A stretch of 64,000 bases of DNA from positions 62,001 to 126,000 of the forward strand of contig CAUDEY010000003.1 in NCBI GenBank assembly GCA_958448705.1, written 5' to 3'. The translations under genes and the position numbers were made by a program. Under the pieces are notes generated by a model, which worked only from the letters and a program-made list of their open reading frames with translations, was not told where the DNA came from and did no database searches. Origin of the DNA: UMGS1322 sp900550765 (lineage in GTDB: Bacteria > Bacillota > Clostridia > Christensenellales > QALW01). Below, piece after piece: positions 51,742 to 60,024 of this stretch; the stretch's first letter is position 1; every line of letters starts with the position of its first letter.

Positions 51742-52473
51742 TTAATAAAACACTTCATCCATAATCAATCCCTTGGCCTCAGCCGTCATACCGGCTTCTT
51801 TTCTTTTAGCACCCGCAATAATGTCCGCTACCTGTGCGGGCGTTTTTTTTCCTTTCCCCACTTCAATCAGCGTACCGGCAATAATGCGTACCATATTATA
51901 TAAAAAGCCGTTTCCCTCAACGGTAATTTTGATCTGTTCCTCGTGTTTTTCCACATCTAACCGAAAAATCGTACGCACAGTTGTTTTCACACTGCTGCCA
52001 GCCGCACAAAACGCTGCAAAATCATGGGTTCCTTTTATTTGTTCCGCAGCAAGACGCATAGAATCAATATCCAACTTCTCTGGCACATGCATAGAAAACC
52101 GTCCCCACAATGCCGAAGCATGCGGCTCGTTATCAATAAAATAAACATACCGCTTTCCCTTGGCACTAAAGCGGCAGTGAAAGCCTTCCGGCGCCTGCCA
52201 GCTTTTTTTTACGCGGATATCCCCGGGCAGCTTGGCGTTTAATATAAACGAAAACTTATGCGCCGGAATTGTACTTTCGATATCAAAATGCGCGCACTGC
52301 CCGCGGGCGTGTACGCCGCTATCGGTACGGCCGGCGCCGCACACGGCAATCGGCCCTTTGCCTAAAGAAAGCAAAGCTTCCTCCAGCTTTTGCTGAACGG
52401 TGACGGCATTCTTCTGCCGCTGCCACCCGGCATACGCGGTACCCTCATATTCTACAAGCATTGCAATCCGCAT
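51742..52473 (-). CDS. truA: tRNA pseudouridine synthase A
   Basis: Enzyme of 243 aa that makes pseudouridine at tRNA positions 38-40. The catalytic Asp is in GAGRTDSGVHARGQ (about residue 47-60); the C-terminal part is FLYNMVRIIAGTLIEVGKGK. Last gene of the leftward run; it starts one base after the ecfT stop. Confidence 0.96.
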   Translation of the reverse strand: MRIAMLVEYEGTAYAGWQRQKNAVTVQQKLEEALLSLGKGPIAVCGAGRTDSGVHARGQCAHFDIESTIPAHKFSFILNAKLPGDIRVKKSWQAPEGFHCRFSAKGKRYVYFIDNEPHASALWGRFSMHVPEKLDIDSMRLAAEQIKGTHDFAAFCAAGSSVKTTVRTIFRLDVEKHEEQIKITVEGNGFLYNMVRIIAGTLIEVGKGKKTPAQVADIIAGAKRKEAGMTAEAKGLIMDEVFY

Positions 52474-52474
52474 A

Positions 52475-53302
52475 TCAACCTGCCAAATACGGCAAAATAT
52501 TTGCCAAAATAAGTTTATCTGCCAAAATAGCAGCTACAAACAACAGCATCACGCCTACGGCCGCCAAATCTCTATATTGAAACTTTAGGATTTTCAACCG
52601 GGTTCTTCCCTCTCCGCCGTGATAGCATCGCGCCTCCATCGCCATCGCCAGTTCTTCCGCCCGGCGGAATGCACTTACAAACAGTGGAATCAGCAGCGGT
52701 ACGACCGCCTTAGCCCGTTTCACCAAGCCTCCTTCATCAAACACAGCGCCGCGTGCCGCCTGTGCTTTCATAATTTTATCGGTTTCTTCTGTCAGGGTGG
52801 GAATAAACCGCAGGGCGATACTCATCATCATAGCAATTTCATGGGCAGGAAAGCCGATGATTTTTAAGGGAGAAAGCAGGCTTTCTATTCCATCGGTAAG
52901 CTCAATAGGCGATGTGGTAAGCGTCAGCAGTCCCGCACCGGTAACCAGCAGCATCAGCCGCAGTGCCATAAACGCTGCGCGAATCAAACCACCGTCGGTA
53001 ATACGAATAAACCATACTTCAATCAAAACATTCCCCGCCGAATAAAAGAATATGTTTAAAACAAACGTAAAAATTAATAAAAAATAGACCGCTTTTAACC
53101 CCTTAAGCATATTTTTAAGCGGAATATGCGCCAAACAAGCAACCAATACGATAAATAAAGCGGAAACTCCAAAGCCAATAAATGTTCCGCAGAGAAACAC
53201 AAATACTACCAACACGATCGTACATAAAATTTTTGTGCGCGGATCCAACGAATGGATTGGACTTTCCACGGGATAAAACTGTCCTAATGTAATATCCTTC
53301 AT
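52475..53302 (-). CDS. ecfT: ECF transporter transmembrane protein EcfT
   Basis: Scaffold protein of 275 aa linking S component and ATPases. Five hydrophobic segments occur, plus the coupling-helix motifs AQAARGAVFDEG and MAMEARCYHGGEGRTR, where the second normally reads A-R-G and here reads A-R-C. It overlaps ecfA2 by four bases. Confidence 0.95.
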   Translation of the reverse strand: MKDITLGQFYPVESPIHSLDPRTKILCTIVLVVFVFLCGTFIGFGVSALFIVLVACLAHIPLKNMLKGLKAVYFLLIFTFVLNIFFYSAGNVLIEVWFIRITDGGLIRAAFMALRLMLLVTGAGLLTLTTSPIELTDGIESLLSPLKIIGFPAHEIAMMMSIALRFIPTLTEETDKIMKAQAARGAVFDEGGLVKRAKAVVPLLIPLFVSAFRRAEELAMAMEARCYHGGEGRTRLKILKFQYRDLAAVGVMLLFVAAILADKLILANILPYLAG

Positions 53303-54147
53303 TTTTTCTCCCCCGTAATATAAGCAACGAGTTCCTCACTGCGGCAAATAGAAGCGGGAATATTTTTTCCCTTTTCATTCAGCCGCTGCACCAGCCTGCT
53401 TACAACCGGCAATCCCAAGCCTAAAGCCGCAATTTTCTCCTGATGAGAAAAGATTTCTGTGGGTGTACCATCCATTGCCTTTTTCCCCTTATGCATAACA
53501 ATTACTCTGTCAGCAACCTTCACAATGTCATCCATATTGTGAGAAATCATGATTACGGTAGCACTGTTTTTTTTACGGTACTTCTCAATCACCTCTAAAA
53601 TTTCACGTTTCCCTTTCGGATCAAGCCCGGCAATCGGCTCATCCAGCACCAAAAGTTTCGGCCGCATGGAAAGCACGCCTGCAATCGCCGCACGACGCTT
53701 CTGTCCGCCGGAAAGCTCAAAGGGAGAGCTCTTACGCAGCGCTTGCTCCAGCCCTACCATCTCCATACTTTCGGAAATACATTGTTCAATCTCCTCCGGT
53801 GAAAATCCTAAGTTTTTAGGGCCGAAAGCAATATCTTCCTCAACAGTCTGTTCAAACAACTGATATTCCGGATACTGAAACACCATTCCTACCCGACGCC
53901 GCAGCAGCTTTAAATCCGGCTTCTTTTCCAGCAGGTCCACACCCTCTATGATCATTTTTTCACAGCTGCTGGGCTTTAATATACCGTTAAAATGTTGTAC
54001 CAGCGTACTCTTTCCACTGCCGGTATGGCCGATAATGCAAACATATTCACCGTCCTCCACCGTAAGGCTCACATCCTCCAGCGCAGCTACCGAAAACGGA
54101 GAATCCGGGTTATATACATGGTTCAAGTGGTTTATATAAATTGACAT
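53299..54147 (-). CDS. ecfA2: ECF transporter ATPase EcfA2
   Basis: ATPase of 282 aa: Walker A GHTGSGKST, Q-loop FQYPEYQLFEQTVEEDIAFGPKNLG, signature LSGGQKRRAAIAG, Walker B LLVLDEPIAGLD. Typical second ECF ATPase. It overlaps ecfA1 by 16 bases. Confidence 0.96.
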   Translation of the reverse strand: MSIYINHLNHVYNPDSPFSVAALEDVSLTVEDGEYVCIIGHTGSGKSTLVQHFNGILKPSSCEKMIIEGVDLLEKKPDLKLLRRRVGMVFQYPEYQLFEQTVEEDIAFGPKNLGFSPEEIEQCISESMEMVGLEQALRKSSPFELSGGQKRRAAIAGVLSMRPKLLVLDEPIAGLDPKGKREILEVIEKYRKKNSATVIMISHNMDDIVKVADRVIVMHKGKKAMDGTPTEIFSHQEKIAALGLGLPVVSRLVQRLNEKGKNIPASICRSEELVAYITGEKK

Positions 54148-54959
54148 AAGGCTTCAGCAAGTTCCTCCAACGTTAAAATATTACGGTCAACAGCAATCCC
54201 CCGGCTCTGCAGTTCCCGGGCAATTTTTGTTACCTCTGGAACCTCCAGCGTAAGGGAATCTAACTCTTCCTCTCGCGCAAAAACCTCCTGAGGTGTACCC
54301 GTCATTTGAATCGTTCCATCCCCCATTATCACAATGCGATCGGCCTCCACGGTCTCTTCCATAAAATGAGTAATATAAACTACCGTAATACCTTTTTCGC
54401 GGTTTAAGCGTTTCACGGTATCCAGCACTTCCGCCCGCCCCTTGGGATCCAGCATTGCCGTGGCCTCGTCCATAATTAAAATTTCCGGTTCCATCGCAAG
54501 AATACCGGCAATTGCTATCCTCTGCTTCTGTCCTCCGGAAAGATGGTGCGGTGCGCTTTTAGCAAACTCAAGCATATTGACCGCCCGCAGCGCGTCGTCG
54601 ACCCGGCCGCGCAGCTGTTCATGCGGCACGCCCAAATTTTCAGGACCAAATGCCACATCTTCCTCCACAATGGTTGCCACCATCTGATTATCCGGATTTT
54701 GAAACACCATCCCCGCACATTTTCGAATATCCAGCAGTTTTTTCTCCTGCCGGGTATCCATGCCGTTTACCGTAACGGAACCCCCGGTAGGAATAAACAA
54801 GCCGTTGATCAGTTTTGCCAACGTGCTTTTTCCGCTGCCGTTATGTCCTAAAACGCATAAAAATTCACCCTTTTTTATAGTAAGATTTATTTGCTTCAGC
54901 ACCTCGGGAGATTCCTCGTCATAACGATAACTCACATTTTTAATTTCAATAATGTCCAT
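54132..54959 (-). CDS. ecfA1: ECF transporter ATPase EcfA1
   Basis: ATPase of 275 aa: Walker A GHNGSGKST, FQNPDNQMVATIVEEDVAFGPENLG, signature LSGGQKQRIAIAG, Walker B ILIMDEATAMLD. Forms the asymmetric pair with EcfA2 to energise vitamin uptake for all S components, probably including the PanT-like protein at 43 kb. It overlaps rarA by 14 bases. Confidence 0.96.
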   Translation of the reverse strand: MDIIEIKNVSYRYDEESPEVLKQINLTIKKGEFLCVLGHNGSGKSTLAKLINGLFIPTGGSVTVNGMDTRQEKKLLDIRKCAGMVFQNPDNQMVATIVEEDVAFGPENLGVPHEQLRGRVDDALRAVNMLEFAKSAPHHLSGGQKQRIAIAGILAMEPEILIMDEATAMLDPKGRAEVLDTVKRLNREKGITVVYITHFMEETVEADRIVIMGDGTIQMTGTPQEVFAREEELDSLTLEVPEVTKIARELQSRGIAVDRNILTLEELAEALCQFI

Positions 54960-56244
54960 GGTCTTTCTTCTCTTTTATCTTTTTTTCCGCTCCTTGCGCA
55001 GTAGGAACATAATACTGTTTTCCTATAAGCTGATCGGGCAGATACTGCTGCTGCACAAAATGCCCCTCAAAATCATGGGGATAGCGGTATCCCACGCCCC
55101 GCCCCAGCTGTTCATGCCCGGAATAATGACTATCACACAAATGTGCAGGTACCGTTACCGGCAGGGCTGCATCGCTTATCGCGCCTGTAAGGGCTTTGGT
55201 CACACTGTCACTCTTAGGAGAAACAGCTATAAAAATAATTGCCTGCGTCAGCGCCAGCCGGCATTCAGGATATCCGATTTTCTCCACCGCGTCCATCGCG
55301 GCCGTGGCCTGCAGCAGTGCCATCGGCTCGGCCAGGCCTACGTCCTCAGAAGCGTGTACAATCATCCGCCGTGCAATGACGCGCGGGTCAGCGCCGCCCT
55401 CTATCATACGCATCGCCCAAAACACTGCCGCATCCGGATCGCTTCCCCGCAGGCTTTTGCAAAAGGCGCTGAGCATATCATAATATAAGCTTTCATCGAT
55501 TGCAACCGCCCGCTTTTGAATGGATTCCTCCGCCGCCTCCAGCGTAATAAAAATTTTACCCTGATCGTCCGGCGGGGTCGTCAGCACAGCCAACTCCACC
55601 GCGTTTAATGCGGTGCGCACATCCCCCGCGGCAACGGAAACGATATGCTTTAGTGCCTCCGGTGCAAAAAAAACCTCCATATTCCCGTAGCCGCGCTGTT
55701 TATCCTTTAGCGCCATCTCCACTGCAACAGTAACATCCTCCTGCGTCAGAGGCTGAAATTCAAACACCCGGCAGCGGGAAAGCAGCGCCCGCGTCAAGCT
55801 GATATAGGGATTCTCCGTGGTGGAGCCAATCAACTGTATCGTGCCGTTTTCCAGCGCCGGCAGCAATGCGTCGGATTGCGCCTTGCTCCAGCGGTGGCAC
55901 TCATCCAGCAAAAGCACCGTCGGCTTGCCGTAAAGGCTCCGCCGCTCCTGCGCGGCCTGAATAATTTCCCGTACCTCGCCCACGCCTGCGGTAACGGCGT
56001 TCAGCTTTTCAAAGTGCGCCGAGCATACATTCGCCACGATCGATGCAAGGCTTGTCTTTCCGCAGCCGGGCGGGCCGTAAAAAATACAACTGGTAAGCCT
56101 GTCCGCCTCAATGGCGCGCCGCAGCAAGCGACCTTTGCCCACAATATGCTGCTGCCCGAAAAATTCATCAAAACTCCTGGGCCGCATACGCTCTGCCAAA
56201 GGCACGCTCGTATTCTGCTTTGCAAAACTGAAAAGATCGTCCAT
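54946..56244 (-). CDS. rarA: Replication-associated recombination protein A (RarA/MgsA)
   Basis: AAA+ ATPase of 432 aa acting at stalled forks. Start domain MRPRSFDEFFGQQHIVG, Walker A GPPGCGKTS, Walker B TVLLLDECHRWSKAQSDALLP, and the family-typical C-terminal tetramerisation part with YPECRLALTQAIIFIAVSPKSDS. It begins right at the prmA stop (TAG-ATG). Confidence 0.95.
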   Translation of the reverse strand: MDDLFSFAKQNTSVPLAERMRPRSFDEFFGQQHIVGKGRLLRRAIEADRLTSCIFYGPPGCGKTSLASIVANVCSAHFEKLNAVTAGVGEVREIIQAAQERRSLYGKPTVLLLDECHRWSKAQSDALLPALENGTIQLIGSTTENPYISLTRALLSRCRVFEFQPLTQEDVTVAVEMALKDKQRGYGNMEVFFAPEALKHIVSVAAGDVRTALNAVELAVLTTPPDDQGKIFITLEAAEESIQKRAVAIDESLYYDMLSAFCKSLRGSDPDAAVFWAMRMIEGGADPRVIARRMIVHASEDVGLAEPMALLQATAAMDAVEKIGYPECRLALTQAIIFIAVSPKSDSVTKALTGAISDAALPVTVPAHLCDSHYSGHEQLGRGVGYRYPHDFEGHFVQQQYLPDQLIGKQYYVPTAQGAEKKIKEKKDHGHY

Positions 56245-57180
56245 CTACTTTCTCCAGGCCATAGCCGTCCATTCCCCTTGCGTAAGCCGCTGCAGCTTCT
56301 GAAATCCCTGCACCGCAAGGGCCGCTTCTACTTCATCGGCTCTTTCATTGATAATGCCGGAAACAATATAAATACCGCCCTCATTCAAATGTGCCTTTGC
56401 TGCCGGTGCCAGCTTCATCACCGCGTCAGCAATAATGTTGGCCACCACGATATCCGCATTTTCATACTGTTTCTCCAATAAATTGCCGCATTCCACGTCT
56501 ATAGCAAAACCGCCGCGCTCTGCATTGGCCTTTGCCACTTTTACAGCCTCAGCGTCAATATCTACCGCGTGCACGTTTTGTGCTCCCAAAAGCGCCGCGC
56601 ACATGGCCAGCACGCCGGTGCCGCAGCCTACATCCAAAACAGAACAGCCCTTTTTAACATATTCCTCCAAAAGCAGAATACACATGCGCGTTGTCTCATG
56701 CGAGCCCGTTCCGAAGGCTGCGCCGGGGTCCATCTCCAGCACCAAATCCTCTTTCTGAGGGACATACTCTTCCCAGGAAGGTTTTATTACAATATATTTG
56801 CCCGGTTTAAAGGGTTTATAATATTTTTTCCAATTCTCCGCCCAGTTCTCATCCCGTACAGTTTCCACCTCCATATGCAGGCTCCCCCAGGGAAAATCAG
56901 GCGCGTTGTTTTTAATTCTCTGCAACTCCTGCAAAACGAACTGCTCCGTCGCGGCAACATCCTCTTCTTCGCCGATGAAACCGCGGACGCAAACCTCCGG
57001 GTCGTATCCATCGGCAAGATGCTCGTCGATATAATCCCACTCTTCCTTGGGGCGGTTATAGGCCAAAATATCCGCGGTGTCCTCAATAATCACGCCGCCG
57101 GCGGAAATTTCGCCTAAAATATCGGCTACTACATCCGAACCTTCCGTCGTTGTTTTTACGGTAATTCTAATCCAGTTCAT
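56245..57180 (-). CDS. prmA: Ribosomal protein L11 methyltransferase
   Basis: SAM-dependent methyltransferase of 311 aa that methylates L11. SAM motif I CSVLDVGCGTGVLAMCAALLG, post-I VHAVDIDAEAV, motif IV ADIVVANIIADAV; the N-terminal substrate-binding domain is MNWIRITVKTTTEG. Second half of a translation-related stretch; nine bases after the SDR gene. Confidence 0.95.
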   Translation of the reverse strand: MNWIRITVKTTTEGSDVVADILGEISAGGVIIEDTADILAYNRPKEEWDYIDEHLADGYDPEVCVRGFIGEEEDVAATEQFVLQELQRIKNNAPDFPWGSLHMEVETVRDENWAENWKKYYKPFKPGKYIVIKPSWEEYVPQKEDLVLEMDPGAAFGTGSHETTRMCILLLEEYVKKGCSVLDVGCGTGVLAMCAALLGAQNVHAVDIDAEAVKVAKANAERGGFAIDVECGNLLEKQYENADIVVANIIADAVMKLAPAAKAHLNEGGIYIVSGIINERADEVEAALAVQGFQKLQRLTQGEWTAMAWRK

Positions 57181-57189
57181 ACTTTCTCC

Positions 57190-57894
57190 TTACATGTACA
57201 GGCCGCCGTTGACGGCCAAAACCTGCCCGGTAATATACGCCGCGCCGTCGGATGCCAAAAAAAGCGCGGCTGCGGCAACCTCCTCGGGTCTTCCAAAACG
57301 CCCGGCCGGAATCTGCTCCAGCAGCGCCTGCCTTTCTTCCACGGAAAAGCCATCGTTCATCGGCGTATCGATAACGCCGGGGCAAACACAGTTCACCCCG
57401 ATGTTGGGATACTCCTTGGCCAGGGCTTTGGTCAGCCCCACCAGCCCGGCTTTTGCCGCGGAATAGGCGGCCTCGCAACTGCCGCCGCACTGTCCCCAAA
57501 CAGAAGAAATATTGATGATTCTCCCGCCGGCCCACATCATATGTTCAAGTGCGCACTTAATGCAATGATAGGCTCCCGTTAAATTTACATCTAAAACGCC
57601 CTGCCACTGGGCAGGCGTTGTATCACAAAGCATCTGCCAGTATGCGCCTCCGGCATTGTTGATAAGCACATCCAATTTTTGAATACGGCCGAAAATTTCG
57701 GCAAACATCACCTGCACCTCTTTTGAACAGGCGATATCGGCCCGCACGGCAAACCCGCCAAGCTCCTCCGCCAAGCCAAGCGCCGCTTCGTTTTTATGAT
57801 AATGCAGGATCGGCAAATATCCGTTTTGCGCAAAAACCCTTGCGCAGGCCTGACCGATTCCGCCGGAAGCACCGGTAATAAGCACGGTTTTCAT
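57190..57894 (-). CDS. SDR oxidoreductase, EF-P 5-aminopentanone reductase-like (YmfI)
   Basis: NAD(P)-binding reductase of 234 aa: TGASGGIG near residue 7, VLINNAGG, catalytic Ser in INISSVWGQCGGSC, and Y-x-x-x-K in YSAAKAGLVGLTKALAK. The S-S-V-W-G-x-x-G-x-S-C-E segment is typical of YmfI, which finishes EF-P aminopentanol modification in Firmicutes. A FabG-like ketoreductase is the alternative. efp is not in the window. It overlaps tcdA by four bases. Confidence 0.82.
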   Translation of the reverse strand: MKTVLITGASGGIGQACARVFAQNGYLPILHYHKNEAALGLAEELGGFAVRADIACSKEVQVMFAEIFGRIQKLDVLINNAGGAYWQMLCDTTPAQWQGVLDVNLTGAYHCIKCALEHMMWAGGRIINISSVWGQCGGSCEAAYSAAKAGLVGLTKALAKEYPNIGVNCVCPGVIDTPMNDGFSVEERQALLEQIPAGRFGRPEEVAAAALFLASDGAAYITGQVLAVNGGLYM

Positions 57895-58580
57895 GCGATC
57901 ATCTCCTTTACCGCATAAGCAGCCATCAAAAGCCCTGCCGCAGGCGGCACAAAGGAAATACTGGCCGGCACGCCTTCGCGCAGCAAAGGCTCTTCGGGCG
58001 AATAGACCACCGGCAAATGCTCAATGCCTTCTTTGCGCAGCTTTGCGCGCATCACCCGCGCCAAGGGGCAATAGTTCGTTTTGCTGATATCGGTTACCGT
58101 AAAGCGGGAAGGATCCAGCTTGTTGCCCGTGCCCATAGCGGAAATAATCTTTGTGCCGGCCTGTAACGCGCACTGCACCAGCAGTACTTTGGAGGGCACT
58201 GAATCAATGCAGTCCAGCACAAAATCAAAGCTTGAAAAATCAAACTGTTCCCGGGTAGAAGCATCAAAAAAAACACATTTTTCTTCCGCCTGCACGAAGG
58301 GATTGATATCCAATATCCTTTGGCGCATCAGCGCGCTTTTATACTGCCCTAAGGTAGAATGCAGTGCCAAAAGCTGCCGGTTGAGATTGCTTTGCGATAC
58401 GGTATCGTGGTCTACCAGCGTTATTTTGCCTACCCCGGCCCGGGCTATTGCCTCAGCCGCAAAGGAGCCTACGCCTCCCAGGCCAAATACAGCCACATGA
58501 GCCGCCACCAATTTTTCCATAGCCGCAGAACCAAGCAGCTTTTCCTGGCGGGAAAATGCGTGTTCCGTTACTTCAGCCAT
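57891..58580 (-). CDS. tcdA: ThiF-family tRNA threonylcarbamoyladenosine dehydratase (TcdA)
   Basis: E1-like adenylating enzyme of 229 aa that cyclises t6A37 in tRNA. GLGGVGSFAAEAIARAGVG (nucleotide site), VDHDTVSQSNLNRQ, and CIDSVPSK are the TcdA/CsdL pattern; SKTNYCPLARVMRAKLRK is subfamily specific. It overlaps the upstream TIM-barrel gene by 13 bases. Confidence 0.92.
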   Translation of the reverse strand: MAEVTEHAFSRQEKLLGSAAMEKLVAAHVAVFGLGGVGSFAAEAIARAGVGKITLVDHDTVSQSNLNRQLLALHSTLGQYKSALMRQRILDINPFVQAEEKCVFFDASTREQFDFSSFDFVLDCIDSVPSKVLLVQCALQAGTKIISAMGTGNKLDPSRFTVTDISKTNYCPLARVMRAKLRKEGIEHLPVVYSPEEPLLREGVPASISFVPPAAGLLMAAYAVKEMIA

Positions 58581-59365
58581 GTGCGGAGCGCCTTTACCGA
58601 GTCTGCCAAATCCGTTTCCCAGTCGCCGGTCTTGCCGGAGGCTTCAACCGAAACGCCGCCTTTGTATCCGCATTCCTTCAGCGCTTCAATAAACGCGCGG
58701 GCATTATAGATATCCTCGCAGTCCAGCGTACTGCGCACCTCGTTGCTGCCGGCCTTCGCCTGGGCAATATGTGCATGTTCCAAAATGTCTGCATTCGCCC
58801 CTATTACGGCAAAATCCTCATCTTCCACCCGCATATGGTAACTATCGGCCAGCAGTTTTACGCTGGGATGGTTTAATTCACGCACAAACGCCGCACCGGC
58901 GGCAACACTGTTTAATAGATTGGTTTCATAATGGCAAAGCGGCTCCATTACAACCAGGCAGCCGTATTCTGCCGCTATATCGCCCACAATTTTTGCCGCG
59001 TACAGCAACTGCCGGCGCGCCGTTGCCGCATCAAAGCCCTCCGGTATTTTGCGCGCCATACCGGAGCCGAATACAACCCGTTTTACCCCCAGCCGCTGCA
59101 TAACGGAAAAACCATGGGTCAAATATGCCCGCAGTTCCTCTTCGGGCGTAATATTTTCGCCTACAACCGCAATGCCGCCCTTAAGCAGCCCGTTGGCGCC
59201 CAGCACCGGCAAGCCGATTTTTGCAATCTTCTCCTCGGCAGCAAGCACATCCGCCTCCGGGCGTACCGCCATATCCGAAAAACTGCATTCAAAATAATCA
59301 AAGCCGGCCGCAGCCGCTTTTTCATACAAATCACTTAAAATACTCCCGCACATTCCGATCTTCAT
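58568..59365 (-). CDS. Sugar phosphate isomerase/epimerase family protein
   Basis: TIM-barrel protein of 265 aa: MKIGMCGSILSDLYEKAAAAGFDYFECSFSDMA at the start, CLVVMEPLCHYETNLLNSV (Glu), VKLLADSYHMRVEDED (Asp-His), ILEHAHIAQA and GGVSVEASGKTG as metal ligands. Different subgroup from the 50-kb relative. Substrate unknown. First gene of the nine-gene leftward run. Confidence 0.8.
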   Translation of the reverse strand: MKIGMCGSILSDLYEKAAAAGFDYFECSFSDMAVRPEADVLAAEEKIAKIGLPVLGANGLLKGGIAVVGENITPEEELRAYLTHGFSVMQRLGVKRVVFGSGMARKIPEGFDAATARRQLLYAAKIVGDIAAEYGCLVVMEPLCHYETNLLNSVAAGAAFVRELNHPSVKLLADSYHMRVEDEDFAVIGANADILEHAHIAQAKAGSNEVRSTLDCEDIYNARAFIEALKECGYKGGVSVEASGKTGDWETDLADSVKALRTWLK

Positions 59366-59398
59366 ATCTTTTACCGCCTTTTATTTTTATTTTTTATC

Positions 59399-59427
59399 AT
59401 TGTACCATATTTACGTCTTTCTTAAAA
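59399..59427 (-). promoter_or_regulatory. Candidate promoter of the nine-gene run
   Basis: Minus-strand TTTTAA-like box (59427-59422), 17-bp spacer, TACAAT (59404-59399). Confidence 0.5.
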
Positions 59428-59565
59428 GTGATTTTTAAGCAATCCATGCAAAAAGCCCGCAAAAAGTTTGACCTCGTACTTTTTTATATAAATTTCATAA
59501 AATCTTCACTGTTTTTCAGCCGCGTAATGATATAATCAGAGCAATTTAAGAAAGGAGTTCCTTTT

Positions 59566-60024
59566 ATGACAGACAAAACGTTTCATGTTTACTGTCAGTT
59601 TGACGCGCTGTTTTCCCTTATCAAAAAGCAGCTTCAATCTCGGCTGGAAAAGTATGCCCTTCTTCCGGGGCATGTAATGCTGCTGAAAACACTGAAGGAG
59701 CAGCCCGGTCTGGCGCAGAATGAACTGGCAAAAGCTGTTTTCCGGGAAACCAGCACCCTAACGACGACGCTGAAGACCTTAGAAAAACGAGCGCTTATAA
59801 AAAAAGAAATTGCAAAAGAGGATAAACGTACCTATCAGCTGTATCTTACGGAGTACGGCGAGCAAGTTTTTTATCAATGCCAACAGGATTTTTCCACCTT
59901 TAGACAGGAACTTTTCCAAACCCTTTGTGAGGAAGATCAAAAAGCCATCAAAACAATTTTCGATAAACTGCTGAACACTTTAAAAGAAATGGATAACAAG
60001 GAGGCAAAACCATGCTGCAGCTAA
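59566..60024 (+). CDS. MarR family transcriptional regulator
   Basis: Regulator of 152 aa: HTH GLAQNELAKAVFRETSTLTTTLKTLEKRALIKKEIAKEDKR with the wing RTYQLYLTEYG. The Lys/Glu-rich recognition loop is typical. TATAAT at 59531-59536 and AAAGGAG precede the ATG. It overlaps the ABC fusion gene by 13 bases, so it probably controls it, as in the 15-kb operon. It ends with two cysteines. Confidence 0.9.
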   Translation: MTDKTFHVYCQFDALFSLIKKQLQSRLEKYALLPGHVMLLKTLKEQPGLAQNELAKAVFRETSTLTTTLKTLEKRALIKKEIAKEDKRTYQLYLTEYGEQVFYQCQQDFSTFRQELFQTLCEEDQKAIKTIFDKLLNTLKEMDNKEAKPCCS

